Shown: one piece after another, positions 26,934-35,737 of the stretch
Position numbering within the stretch: position 1 is the stretch's first letter
How the letters are laid out: each line of letters starts with the position of its first letter
Notes under the pieces: generated by a model
Seen by the model: the letters and a program-made list of their open reading frames with translations, nothing else
What the model was told of the DNA's origin: nothing
The model's database searches: none
Assembly: GCF_002783505.1 (NCBI RefSeq)
Contig: NZ_PFGL01000064.1
Coordinates: 16,241 to 80,240 of the forward strand
Origin: Shewanella sp. CG12_big_fil_rev_8_21_14_0_65_47_15
Lineage (GTDB): Bacteria; Pseudomonadota; Gammaproteobacteria; Enterobacterales; Shewanellaceae
Length of the DNA: 64,000 nt
Direction: 5' to 3'
Program-made: the position numbers and the translations under genes

Positions 26934-27863
26934 TTATTGCCCAAAACGGTCAACACTGCCGTCCAATGGGGGCTCGATTATATCGGTTCTTACCCGCAAA
27001 AAACTAGCAAATCGAGGTAAACCATTAACGGTTAAGCCTAAGTATTTATAGGTAATAATCGCGCCCACAGCGGGTGGATGCTGACGTTCCGTCAAGGTAA
27101 ACCCTGTGCCTATGCTAAAAATACGGCCGTCAGGTGTTTGCACCCTTAGGGCTCCCATTTGACCAGCAAATTGGCCCTTACCGGCAATATAACCAATGAT
27201 TTTTGCTTCGGCATCAAAATACGGTTTTAATTTCATTAAGTTAGGATTGCGCCCTACCCTATATTGGGCACTGCGCCTATGCAACATCAAGCCTTCTGCG
27301 CCTTGAGCCACTAAGGTATCGAGTTTTTGGTATAGTGCCTCAATACTGTCCAATCTAACCTGCTCAATAACCTGCATATAGGGCGATTCCCCCGTGAGAA
27401 GGCTGAGTGCGAGTTGATAACGCTGTTCAAAGTTGCCCGCCGCTTCCGGCAAATCAAACACCATAAAACGTACCGAACGCCAGTCGTCCTCCTTCGGTGC
27501 CGATTGACGGATTAAGCTCGATATCGCCTCAAACTGCCCTCGCCCGAGCCATAATTCTCCGTCAATAGGGATGGGAGGAAAACCCGCCGTAAACCACTTT
27601 GGTGCTGCAATCGGATTCCCCTGGCGAGTCACTAAACGGCGACCATCCCAATAACCGCGAACGCCATCGAGCTTCTCACTGATCAAAAACTCATTGATAT
27701 CTAATACTTGCTCATCCGCCGTAAATTCAGTGGCGAGTTGAATATTGGGTGCAAGGGGGTTGGCGTGCAGCACGTAAGAGATCAACAGTAAGATGCCGCT
27801 GCACCATTGCAATAGCAGATAAGGTCTCAATGTTAAAAAAAGCGCTTTGTTTACATGAGTCAT
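26934..27863 (-). CDS. ligE: ATP-dependent DNA ligase, periplasmic LigE type
   Basis: Seals nicks using ATP. Adenylation motif I is EKLDGVRG, with the nucleophile Lys64. Motif III lies in FMVFDLPE, motif IV in GAEGLMLHR and motif V in LMKLKPYFD, followed by an OB-fold domain. It is a minimal ligase without extra DNA-binding domains. The hydrophobic segment at residues 18-34 is consistent with a signal peptide, as in the LigE group of Haemophilus and Neisseria, which are proposed to act on DNA outside the cytosol. It is alone upstream, and its stop is 91 bases from the unknown gene. Confidence 0.85.
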   Translation of the reverse strand: MTHVNKALFLTLRPYLLLQWCSGILLLISYVLHANPLAPNIQLATEFTADEQVLDINEFLISEKLDGVRGYWDGRRLVTRQGNPIAAPKWFTAGFPPIPIDGELWLGRGQFEAISSLIRQSAPKEDDWRSVRFMVFDLPEAAGNFEQRYQLALSLLTGESPYMQVIEQVRLDSIEALYQKLDTLVAQGAEGLMLHRRSAQYRVGRNPNLMKLKPYFDAEAKIIGYIAGKGQFAGQMGALRVQTPDGRIFSIGTGFTLTERQHPPAVGAIITYKYLGLTVNGLPRFASFLRVRTDIIEPPLDGSVDRFGQ

Positions 27864-28094
27864 TCCCTTGCCTCTTGATAAACCCTGTCCTGCTCCAAGC
27901 TTAGATTGAAGATCAAAGGATGGCGAGATCCCCGATGAATTAACCGCGTTAACTATTTATGCACTGGTGATCTCGGGCTATACTGCGGCCAATTTTATCT
28001 GCCCGCGCAAATGTGACATAACACAATCATGTTTATAGCCGAGTTTGAACGGGATAAACCTTAGCAGTCTATCGCTCAAGTCAATGGAAATACT

Positions 28095-28466
28095 ATGAAA
28101 CCAGCAAACAACCACGGTATTAAGCGCATCGTTAGAGCCACGGGATTTTCGATGAAAGGCTTAAAAGCCGCCTGGGTTCACGAGGCTGCATTCAGACAAG
28201 AATTAATGCTGGCCATCGTGATGCTCCCCATCGCACTCTGGGTCGATATAAGCACTGTTGAACGATTACTGCTGATATCAACCCTGTTTATGGTGTTGAT
28301 TGTTGAGTTACTTAACTCGGCGATTGAAGCCGTAGTCGACCGTGTGGGCAGTGAAATTCATCCCCTCAGCGGCCAAGCAAAAGATATCGCCTCTGCGGCA
28401 GTATTTTTAACACTGGCGTTATGCGGTATCACTTGGCTCGCCATCTTAGTGCCGCTATTTATGTAA
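28095..28466 (+). CDS. dgkA: Diacylglycerol kinase
   Basis: An integral membrane enzyme that recycles diacylglycerol to phosphatidic acid, for instance after MDO synthesis. At 123 residues it has three membrane helices as expected and the conserved segments EAAFRQE and VELLNSAIEAVVDRVG. The family active-site Glu and Asn lie in NSAIEAVVD. A perfect inverted-repeat terminator follows. Confidence 0.95.
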   Translation: MKPANNHGIKRIVRATGFSMKGLKAAWVHEAAFRQELMLAIVMLPIALWVDISTVERLLLISTLFMVLIVELLNSAIEAVVDRVGSEIHPLSGQAKDIASAAVFLTLALCGITWLAILVPLFM

Positions 28467-28477
28467 TCCGCAACAGC

Positions 28478-28513
28478 AAAATCGCCTTTAATGTGAACAT
28501 TAAAGGCGATTTT
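28478..28513. terminator. Bidirectional terminator between dgkA and hdfR
   Basis: Perfect 17-bp arms (AAAATCGCCTTTAATGT and its complement) with a two-base loop and A/T ends on both sides. Confidence 0.9.
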
Positions 28514-28527
28514 AAACATCAAGTCGT

Positions 28528-29376
28528 TTAAATACCGTCATCGATCAAAAAGTCGATCGCCTGCTGAATCTGTTCCAACCGATCATTTTCAGCCCAGTAC
28601 GCCACATATACACTGCGGGAAATGGCATTGGCGCCGCGCACTAAGTGTAATTCCCCTTTACGCAGTAACTGTTGTACTAAATGTTCAGGCAAAAATGCAC
28701 AGCCGCCATTATTTAAAATAAAATCTAAGGCAATACGAGCAGAACTGGTATGCAATGTCGGCACCGGAAGTGTGGCATATTCCTGAGCATGGATAATATT
28801 AAACGCCGTCCCCCAATCCACCTTCACATATTGTCCAGGGGCCACTCCGCTGACGACAGTATCAGCCATACTCGACACTAACAGTAAATTGATTTGCCCT
28901 AATTGCACTAATTCAAATTGGTCCAGTTTAGGAGGGTCGAAGGCAATCGCAATATCCAGCGTTCTATCCATCAATTGCCGTGTCATTACCGTCGAGGGTA
29001 AGACTTCGGTTCGCAGTGCGACCCCAGGTAAACCGACATGCAAATGCTGCAAATGCCCTTGGAGATACGCATCCCAGATATTAGGACCTGCGCCGATAGC
29101 CAATTGGGTCGACTGTAACTGGCTTAAAGAGACATCTTGTTTGGCGCGTTCCCACGCCATTAATACCGCTTCGGCATGGCCGAGCATTCGCTCACCTGCG
29201 GGAGTGGGCTGAATATTATTGCGTTGGCGCTCAAACAGCGCGACGCCGAGAATGCTCTCGAGCTGCTTAACCCGAAAACTGACAGCACTGCGGGTAAGAT
29301 AAAGGTTTTCCGCCGCCTTACCAAAATGGCGGGTACGGGAGACTTCGAGAAAGGTCTTAAGTAAATCGGTATCCAT
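28528..29376 (-). CDS. hdfR: LysR-family transcriptional regulator HdfR
   Basis: A DNA-binding regulator with the N-terminal winged helix (MDTDLLKTFLEVSRTRHFGK through RSAVSFRVKQLE) that matches the HdfR subgroup very closely, and a LysR substrate-binding domain from about residue 90. In E. coli HdfR represses flhDC. The neighbouring divergent maoP repeats the E. coli order. It is likely autoregulated from the 108-base divergent spacer. Confidence 0.92.
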   Translation of the reverse strand: MDTDLLKTFLEVSRTRHFGKAAENLYLTRSAVSFRVKQLESILGVALFERQRNNIQPTPAGERMLGHAEAVLMAWERAKQDVSLSQLQSTQLAIGAGPNIWDAYLQGHLQHLHVGLPGVALRTEVLPSTVMTRQLMDRTLDIAIAFDPPKLDQFELVQLGQINLLLVSSMADTVVSGVAPGQYVKVDWGTAFNIIHAQEYATLPVPTLHTSSARIALDFILNNGGCAFLPEHLVQQLLRKGELHLVRGANAISRSVYVAYWAENDRLEQIQQAIDFLIDDGI

Positions 29377-29484
29377 AAAAATTCTTGACCAACATTGGCA
29401 AATTTTTTTGATTTATAAATCAATAATACTAGCCAATACTCCAGTTGCAAATCTTTGTATATCAAAAACTAGAAGGTAACTGCC
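29377..29484. promoter_or_regulatory. Divergent hdfR/maoP control region with a perfect palindrome
   Basis: TTGATTTATAAATCAA at 29408-29423 is a perfect 16-base palindrome in the 108-base spacer. It contains the T-N11-A pattern of LysR-type operators and lies 32 bases from the hdfR ATG and 62 bases from the maoP ATG. Confidence 0.55.
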
Positions 29485-29931
29485 ATGTCTGAACAGTCTT
29501 TTTCAAACGCTAACAAGGGTTCTGAGACGGTTAACGGCTCAGCTGCCAGCTTTGTATCTCATAAACGTTTTTATGATGATGCAAACTTCCCTAAAGGCTT
29601 TAAACGCAGTGGCGACTTTACCAGTAAAGAAGCCGAACTCCTTGAATTACATGGTTATGCCATGAAAAACCTTGCCGAGGGCAAGACGCGACCTTGCACC
29701 GCCGATGAAGCACAATTTGTCGAAGTCATCAAAGGAAATATCGCTCCCAGTAGCTTGTTAGAGCAGATCTGGTTAAAGTACCGCAAACTCGCCCTAGGCA
29801 AACCCTTTTATGCGGTCGTTGGCACAGTACATTTGCCTGCGACTAAACCCGAGGTCGAGCCCGAAGCAGTATTTGATGTCGATGTTGAAGATGATGTTCA
29901 GGATGAACCTGAACCCGAGGATAAAGAATGA
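29485..29931 (+). CDS. maoP: Macrodomain Ori organisation protein MaoP
   Basis: DUF413 family (E. coli YifE/MaoP), which with the maoS site constrains the Ori macrodomain of the chromosome. The recognisable core is FYDDANFPKGFKRSGDFT and KEAELLELHGYAMKNL, with the LWxKYRKL-like segment later. Length is 148 residues, longer than E. coli because of an acidic C-terminal tail (about 30 residues). The ATG at 29485 has an AAGGT ribosome-binding site. It is divergent from hdfR, as in E. coli. Confidence 0.92.
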   Translation: MSEQSFSNANKGSETVNGSAASFVSHKRFYDDANFPKGFKRSGDFTSKEAELLELHGYAMKNLAEGKTRPCTADEAQFVEVIKGNIAPSSLLEQIWLKYRKLALGKPFYAVVGTVHLPATKPEVEPEAVFDVDVEDDVQDEPEPEDKE

Positions 29932-29951
29932 AAATTAAGGTTTGCGATTAA

Positions 29952-30962
29952 ATGCGTGGGTGGATTTTATATAAAGAAACCGCGACTCAGCTAAAACCTG
30001 AATGGTATGAAATTGAGCGTCTACTGGCAGCGGCAAAGGCTGACAACATAGAGTTGGAAGTATACGCACCAGATGAATTTGATCTTACGGTCACCAGAGA
30101 AGATAACAAGAGTATTTTATTAAACGGGCAAGCCGTTGAGTTGCCTGATTTTATTATTCCGCGCATGGGCTCTGGCACCACCTATTTCGCCCTCGCGATT
30201 ATTCGCCATTTAGAGCGTTTAGGGGTGTATTGCCTTAACCCTTCTAAGGCCATTGAGATAGTAAAAGACAAGCTATTCTCCCAACAACTGTTGGCCGAGA
30301 AAAATTTGCCTACCCCTAAAACTATGTTGGTTAAGTTTCCCGTCGATATCGAACTGGTTGAACGTCATTTGGGGTTTCCCGTAGTGATCAAAACCCTGTC
30401 AGGCTCACAGGGCAGCGGCGTATTTTTATCCCATAAAGCCCGTGAATTTGATGACTTAATGCAGTTAATCGAAGCGACCAATAAAAACGCTAATATTATT
30501 TTGCAGGAGTTTATCGCCAACAGCCATGGCCGAGACTTGCGGGTCTTTACCATTGGCGGTCGAGTTGCAGGTTGTTATGAAAGACGGGGACAGGAAGACA
30601 GTTTTAAGGCCAATGTGAGCGCAGGTGGTTCGGCGCGCCCCTTCGAGATCACCCCAGAAATCGAATGGCTCGCCACCCAAACGGCGAATATTCTCGATCT
30701 CGATGTCGCGGGTATCGACCTCCTGTTCGATAACGGCCACTATAAAATTTGTGAGGCCAATTCATCCCCTGGATTCGAAGGATTAGAGTCCTGTTTAAAT
30801 GTGGATATCGCCGCCCAAATTTTGCACTTTATTCGTATTCGCCTTGGCATGTTCAATAAGGATGAGCCAAACAGTCCAAAAGCGGTGATGGCTGAACTGA
30901 CTTCTTCGGTTCTCAACGATAAAACGACCACCAGTGAGGTCAAACCCGTCAATAAAAGTTAA
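29952..30962 (+). CDS. RimK-family alpha-L-glutamate ligase (ATP-grasp)
   Basis: An ATP-grasp enzyme that adds glutamate or a similar amino acid to a peptide or protein C-terminus. Seen: FIIPRMG, the ATP-binding VVIKTLSGSQGSGVFL, the QEFIANSHGRDLRVFTIGG segment in outline, and the metal-binding VAGIDLLFD and EANSSPGFEG. It lacks a preceding RimK N-terminal extension, and the substrate need not be ribosomal protein S6. It begins 20 bases after maoP, so they may be co-transcribed. The C-terminal 40 residues are not conserved in character. Confidence 0.85.
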   Translation: MRGWILYKETATQLKPEWYEIERLLAAAKADNIELEVYAPDEFDLTVTREDNKSILLNGQAVELPDFIIPRMGSGTTYFALAIIRHLERLGVYCLNPSKAIEIVKDKLFSQQLLAEKNLPTPKTMLVKFPVDIELVERHLGFPVVIKTLSGSQGSGVFLSHKAREFDDLMQLIEATNKNANIILQEFIANSHGRDLRVFTIGGRVAGCYERRGQEDSFKANVSAGGSARPFEITPEIEWLATQTANILDLDVAGIDLLFDNGHYKICEANSSPGFEGLESCLNVDIAAQILHFIRIRLGMFNKDEPNSPKAVMAELTSSVLNDKTTTSEVKPVNKS

Positions 30963-31201
30963 GCCTCCATATCACACAGGTTGCGGCGCTAACGTCTGTT
31001 ATCGCCGCAATTGTTAACATTTGTTCTTCCCCATTTCGTGCCAGCATTGCTGTGATCAAGTACGCACTTTACCTATAGTGTTCGAGAATTCATGCTGCTT
31101 TTGTTTTACATCATAAAAACCACACTTTTTTAAAACATTTTATTCACATTTTGAAATTTGCTGTTACACTCCAAATGTGCTTTTTATCGCACTAAAGTCT
31201 G

Positions 31202-32110
31202 ATGTTATCGTTAAACATAATAAGAAGAATGCTGGAGTCACGTTTGAGACCGAACCGCTTATTACCACTGCTGGTAGCCGCATTGGCAAGTACTCAAGTA
31301 CAAGCAGGCGATTTTACTATCGAGCTAGGTGGTTTTTATTCACAATCAGACTCTAATATGCAAGTCACTAACCCCTCTACGGGTAATAACTTCACCTTAG
31401 ATTATGAATCAGACTTGCAATTAGCTGAGAACGAATTTCTCCCGTTTGTTGAATTAAATTATCACTTTAATGAACGTCATAATATTTATATTGATTGGAA
31501 ACAGCTTCACCGTAGCGCCGAAACACTTGCCTTAGCTAAGCCCTTTCAGATTGAAATCAATGACACTATTTACGATATCAAGGCAGGTGGTAAGCTCAAC
31601 TCGACCTTGAATATTGATATACTGCGCTTGGGTTATGGCTATGACATATTTCAGGGCAGCAACTACGACGTTGGTGTGTCACTTGGTTTGCACACTATGT
31701 TTATCAAAATGGGATTCGAGGGCGTTATCGGCGTTTGTGCGGCTTCTGAATTGTTAAACAATGTCTGTGGCAGCCAAGCGATTCCTCGCATGGTAGATGA
31801 AAACATCACTGCCCCACTGCCAGATATTGGTCTGTATGCTAATTATGAGTTTACACCCGGTTGGGAGTTAGTCAGTCACGCCCAGTATTTTTCTGTCAAA
31901 CTCGATGATGTTGAAGGTGAGCTTGTCGATGTGAAATTAGGAATTGATGCGCAAATCACCTCTAATTGGAGTATGAGCGTGGCCTATAACTATTATAAAG
32001 TGGATGTGGATATCGCCCAAAAATCCGCCGATAAAGCGACTCAAGTTGCCAATTACAATATTTACTACAGCTTTATTGGACCTATGCTTTCTGTAAGCTA
32101 TACCTTCTAA
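31202..32110 (+). CDS. Outer-membrane beta-barrel protein
   Basis: A signal peptide ending in TQVQA is followed by alternating hydrophobic beta strands and a C-terminal Phe (SVSYTF), the signature of an outer-membrane beta-barrel. The periplasmic turns have charged loops. Two cysteines (in GVCAASELLNNVCG) could form a loop disulfide. The specific family is not recognised. The start is uncertain: ATG at 31202 or 31229, or TTG at 31244, which has the best ribosome-binding site (GGAG, six bases). An imperfect hairpin of weak terminator type lies at about 30981-31010 in the upstream spacer. Confidence 0.75.
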   Translation: MLSLNIIRRMLESRLRPNRLLPLLVAALASTQVQAGDFTIELGGFYSQSDSNMQVTNPSTGNNFTLDYESDLQLAENEFLPFVELNYHFNERHNIYIDWKQLHRSAETLALAKPFQIEINDTIYDIKAGGKLNSTLNIDILRLGYGYDIFQGSNYDVGVSLGLHTMFIKMGFEGVIGVCAASELLNNVCGSQAIPRMVDENITAPLPDIGLYANYEFTPGWELVSHAQYFSVKLDDVEGELVDVKLGIDAQITSNWSMSVAYNYYKVDVDIAQKSADKATQVANYNIYYSFIGPMLSVSYTF

Positions 32111-32135
32111 GTCCCTTGTAAGCTTCAAAATCCTA

Positions 32136-32170
32136 GATAAAAAGGGCGCCGTTTGGCGCCCTTTTTATTA
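32136..32170. terminator. Bidirectional terminator after the outer-membrane protein gene
   Basis: AAAAAGGGCGCC / GGCGCCCTTTTT hairpin with a four-base loop, effective for both converging genes. Confidence 0.93.
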
Positions 32171-32177
32171 TTCTCGG

Positions 32178-33776
32178 TTAATTGCGACCATCTTGCTCAC
32201 GTTTGGCCTTAAAATCAGACGACTCTAACCAACGGGGCCAATCTGTACTATTGGCGAGTGCTGTTAATATACTGGCTATCAAATCAAGGTCTTGACTGAC
32301 CCCCGCCAATGACCAATTGGGGTCATAATCGTCGGCACCTTGGTGATATTTATGGGCAATATAATCGGGATCGGTATCCCCAAGGCTCATAAACAACAGG
32401 CCGGGTACACCTTGCTGGGCCAATGCAAAATGGTCTGATCTAAACATCAAACCATTTTGTGGCCGCGGATCCGCTTTGACAACACGTCCCTGAGCCTTCA
32501 CAGCTGTGTCTAAATAATGCTCTAACTCAGAAACACCCTCACCATAACGTAGAATATAATCAACATCTTGATTCATATTCATGCCATCAATATTTAAAAA
32601 GGCGACAATATTTTTGGTAGGCACACTGGGATGTTGTGCAAAATGCTGGGCACCAATCAGGCCCGTTTCTTCGGCGGTAAAGGCACTAAACAGTATCGAC
32701 CGCGCTAATGGCATTGTCTGTGCTTGTTGCTTAAAATGGCGCGCCAAGGCTAAGACACCCGCCACCCCACTGGCGTTATCTACGGCACCATTTAAGATCT
32801 CTGGTTTTCCATCTTCCATCACTGTGCCTAAGTGATCCCAGTGGGCATGCATCATCACCACCTCATCGGCGCGCGTCTCACCAGGTAAAATAGCGGCGAC
32901 GTTATGGGATTCTGCACGTTCAATACTGTTTTTTAAGGTCAGCTGTGCCTGTAATTTTAAAGGTTGTGCTTTAAAGTTTGGCTTAGCGGCCTGTCGCTTT
33001 AACTTATCGAAATCCATCCCTGCCTTGGCGAAGATTTTTTGCGCGACATCATGTTGCACCCAGCCCATGACTCCCACTTGCCCTAGGTTATTATTACCAT
33101 CGACCAAGGTGAATTTAGTGCCCGTATTCGAATTTTGCACTACGCCCCAGCCATAGGCGGCGGGAGCCGTTTCATGCACGATAAATACCGCTTCGGCACC
33201 CTGACGAGCCGCCTCTTCATACTTGTAGGTCCAACGGCCGTAATAGGTCATGGCATTGCCTTTGAAAACCTGAGGATCTTGAGTCGCAAACCCTGGATCA
33301 TTGACTAACACTATGACGGTTTTACCTTTTACATCTATGCCTTGGTAATCGTTCCAATGATATTCGGGGGCATTAATACCATATCCCACAAACACCACCT
33401 CACTATTGGTCAGGGAAACCTTATCGACAACCCGTTGGGTTCTGGCGGTAAACTCACTGCCGTTAGCAAATTTGAGCCCCCCGATATCGAGCTGCATTTG
33501 TTGATCGGCACTTATCTTAGCCAATGGCACAGCCTGTAAGTAGCTGTCGCCAAAACCCGGTTTCAGCCCCATCTCTTTAAAGGCTTTTTCAAGGTAGGCT
33601 ATCGTCAGTTGCTCGCCTTCAGAAAGCGGTGCTCGACCACCGAAGGCATCACTGGCTAAGGTTTTCACGTCGGTGCGATACTGTGTCAGATCAAAATTGT
33701 CCGCAAAGGATTGCGCAGCAATGGCAGGCAGGGACAACAAAGTACCCAAGGCACCGGCTAGGATGAAATTTTTCAC
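32178..33776 (-). CDS. M28 family metallopeptidase, exported
   Basis: A two-zinc aminopeptidase-like enzyme. The start is GTG at 33776 with GGGAG six bases upstream; this gives a clean signal peptide (KNFILAGALGTLLSLPAIA). The longer frame to 33929 starts without a ribosome-binding site and hides it. A PA domain occupies about residues 95-250. The M28 metal motifs are MHAHWDHLG, GAVDNASGVAGVL, AFTAEETGLIGA, FLNIDGMN and SDHFALAQQGVPGL, all present. The substrate is not known. It is divergent from the diguanylate cyclase gene. Confidence 0.9.
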   Translation of the reverse strand: MKNFILAGALGTLLSLPAIAAQSFADNFDLTQYRTDVKTLASDAFGGRAPLSEGEQLTIAYLEKAFKEMGLKPGFGDSYLQAVPLAKISADQQMQLDIGGLKFANGSEFTARTQRVVDKVSLTNSEVVFVGYGINAPEYHWNDYQGIDVKGKTVIVLVNDPGFATQDPQVFKGNAMTYYGRWTYKYEEAARQGAEAVFIVHETAPAAYGWGVVQNSNTGTKFTLVDGNNNLGQVGVMGWVQHDVAQKIFAKAGMDFDKLKRQAAKPNFKAQPLKLQAQLTLKNSIERAESHNVAAILPGETRADEVVMMHAHWDHLGTVMEDGKPEILNGAVDNASGVAGVLALARHFKQQAQTMPLARSILFSAFTAEETGLIGAQHFAQHPSVPTKNIVAFLNIDGMNMNQDVDYILRYGEGVSELEHYLDTAVKAQGRVVKADPRPQNGLMFRSDHFALAQQGVPGLLFMSLGDTDPDYIAHKYHQGADDYDPNWSLAGVSQDLDLIASILTALANSTDWPRWLESSDFKAKREQDGRN

Positions 33777-33969
33777 GACTTTCTCCCAAGTTATTATCAT
33801 TCTTTGATTTTGAGGATAAACTTTATCATATACTTCACCGCTTGTGACGGGATGATCGGGATATGTTTGGCAAAGCTTGCAAGCCATTTCTCGCAAAAGC
33901 ACTCGAGTAGCGTGCAAGTTGCAGCTCATCCATTTTGTTATTCTTATTTTTATTCATCAGGGTAAATGC

Positions 33970-34995
33970 ATGCCACGAGAATTATTGCAAACCGCGGCGC
34001 TGAATCTTAAAAAAGCGGTTCCGTTAATGCTCAAACATAGAATCCCAACCACACCTATCAATTATGCACTCTGGTATACCTATGTAGGCGAGCAAAATCC
34101 CGCATTGAATCAGCAATTAGACACTGTGATTGCCTATTACAACACTTGTCCACCGGTGAGCAGCGAACTGCTCTATCGCCAATATGTTGCCGATCCCCTT
34201 GAGTTGGATGTGCGCGAAATGCGTCAAAGCTTAGAGGCCATGGTGACTGAGCTTTCCCAATCGCTCAAAGACACCAATCTGGATGCCAACGAGTTTCAAT
34301 CCCGCATAGACAGCAACTTCGCCAAACTCAATCGTATCGAAGAAGAGACGTTCAGCGTCGAACAAGTACTGGAACTCGTCCGCAATTTAGTCAAAGAATC
34401 CGACAGTATCCGCTCGAGTACGGCATTTTTTACTGGGCAACTGCAAAAGGCGCAAACCGAAATCGATGCACTAAAGCTGAAACTCGAACAAACCGAGAAA
34501 GATGTGCTTTATGATGCCTTAACTGGCTGTTTAAATCGACGCGCCTTCGATACCGATTTCAGCGGCATGCTAGCCCAAGCACCCGAAGGCACTTGTGTCA
34601 TTTTGGCCGATATTGACCACTTTAAGGCCTTCAATGATAACTATGGCCACCAGCTGGGGGATCAAGTCCTACGGGCCGTTGCCAAACGACTGCAGGAATT
34701 CTGTCGAGAGGGGGTTAAGTTGTACCGATTTGGCGGAGAAGAATTTGCCATTATAGTGCCTAAGAGCCAATTGCGGATCGCCAGACAGCTCGCCGAGGCC
34801 ATGCGCCGCGGGCTCGAAAAACTCAGCCTTAAGGATAGAAGAAAAGACGAGCGTATCGATAATATCACCGCATCCTTTGGGGTCGCCCAGTGGCAAGAGA
34901 AACAAACTGGGATCCAACTCATTGAAAAAGCCGACAAGTTACTTTACGAAGCCAAACGCCTCGGCCGCAATCGCGTTATGCCGATCAGTAACTGA
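33970..34995 (+). CDS. Diguanylate cyclase (GGDEF domain)
   Basis: Makes cyclic di-GMP from two GTP. The N-terminal 170 residues are helical and unlike PAS. The GGDEF domain (about 180-340) has the active motif FGGEEF and the DALTGCLNRRAFD, DIDHFKAFND and FGVAQW segments. The I-site RxxD four residues before GGEEF is not obvious. The start is the ATG at 33970 with AGGG upstream, giving 341 residues; an earlier ATG at 33877 lacks support and overlaps the promoter of the divergent peptidase. Confidence 0.9.
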   Translation: MPRELLQTAALNLKKAVPLMLKHRIPTTPINYALWYTYVGEQNPALNQQLDTVIAYYNTCPPVSSELLYRQYVADPLELDVREMRQSLEAMVTELSQSLKDTNLDANEFQSRIDSNFAKLNRIEEETFSVEQVLELVRNLVKESDSIRSSTAFFTGQLQKAQTEIDALKLKLEQTEKDVLYDALTGCLNRRAFDTDFSGMLAQAPEGTCVILADIDHFKAFNDNYGHQLGDQVLRAVAKRLQEFCREGVKLYRFGGEEFAIIVPKSQLRIARQLAEAMRRGLEKLSLKDRRKDERIDNITASFGVAQWQEKQTGIQLIEKADKLLYEAKRLGRNRVMPISN

Positions 34996-35092
34996 TATCA
35001 TATCCACTCCCATAGTGCAGTAGCATAGTGTAGTAGATAGTGCCGCCCATCGAACCTTAAGGGCGGCACAGTCAATATTGAATCTATTGAAG

Positions 35093-35737
35093 TTAATTCA
35101 GCGTGAATAGTGTCTGTGTTACAGGGATCGCCTGCACCACAAATCTCAGTTCAGCCCCGCCTTGAAGGGCATCGAAAGGATAACACGTAATGAGGGTTAA
35201 CCGGTCGTCGCGACTGGGCGCCATAAATTCGGTTTGGGATTCATGTACCACCTCAGTTGCCACCACTTGATAAAGAATATCCTTTCCCGATGCGGTCTGC
35301 AGCGATAATCGCCTACCGACTGTCATCCCCTTTAAAATAGAGAAATGTGTGTCCCTGTGCCCGGCAATCACAGTATTACCCGAGTCCCCCGCCCCCGCGC
35401 TCGATAACACTAAACCTGGTCCAAAGGCTAAGTTGCGCCCGGATGCACCTGCAAGTACATAGAGGCTATCGTTTGAGGCCATCCTATCGAAATGGCTCAC
35501 TTGGCTATTTTGCTGGAACGATAATTTCGCCACCGGATACGTATCCGCCCATGACCAAGGCTTATGGGATTGGCCGTCCGCTAAGGTCTTAGTCCAGGCC
35601 TGTTCAATCAAATACTGGGCAAAGTGTGCTTTAGCTTGCATATAGAGTCCTTTTCCTAACAAAGTGCCACCGAGTAATAACCATCCGACTAACCACCACA
35701 ACTGTGCTCGCTGCCAACGCATAGTTTGAATACTCAC
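35093..35737 (-). CDS. Class GN sortase
   Basis: A membrane-anchored transpeptidase that cleaves a C-terminal sorting signal and attaches the protein to the envelope. One N-terminal membrane helix (about 13-30) precedes the sortase domain. The catalytic triad is His127 (IAGHRDTH), Cys185 (TLITCYPFDA) and Arg198 (GGAELRFVV). This is the gammaproteobacterial dedicated class that accompanies the PdsRS pair. It overlaps the stop of the substrate gene by four bases (ATGA), so the two are translationally coupled in one operon. Confidence 0.93.
   Translation of the reverse strand: MSIQTMRWQRAQLWWLVGWLLLGGTLLGKGLYMQAKAHFAQYLIEQAWTKTLADGQSHKPWSWADTYPVAKLSFQQNSQVSHFDRMASNDSLYVLAGASGRNLAFGPGLVLSSAGAGDSGNTVIAGHRDTHFSILKGMTVGRRLSLQTASGKDILYQVVATEVVHESQTEFMAPSRDDRLTLITCYPFDALQGGAELRFVVQAIPVTQTLFTLN

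Noticed and set aside
31051..31066. Possible CRP site TGTGATCAAGTACGCA before the outer-membrane protein gene
   Set aside because: Only the left half matches well; the right half is poor.
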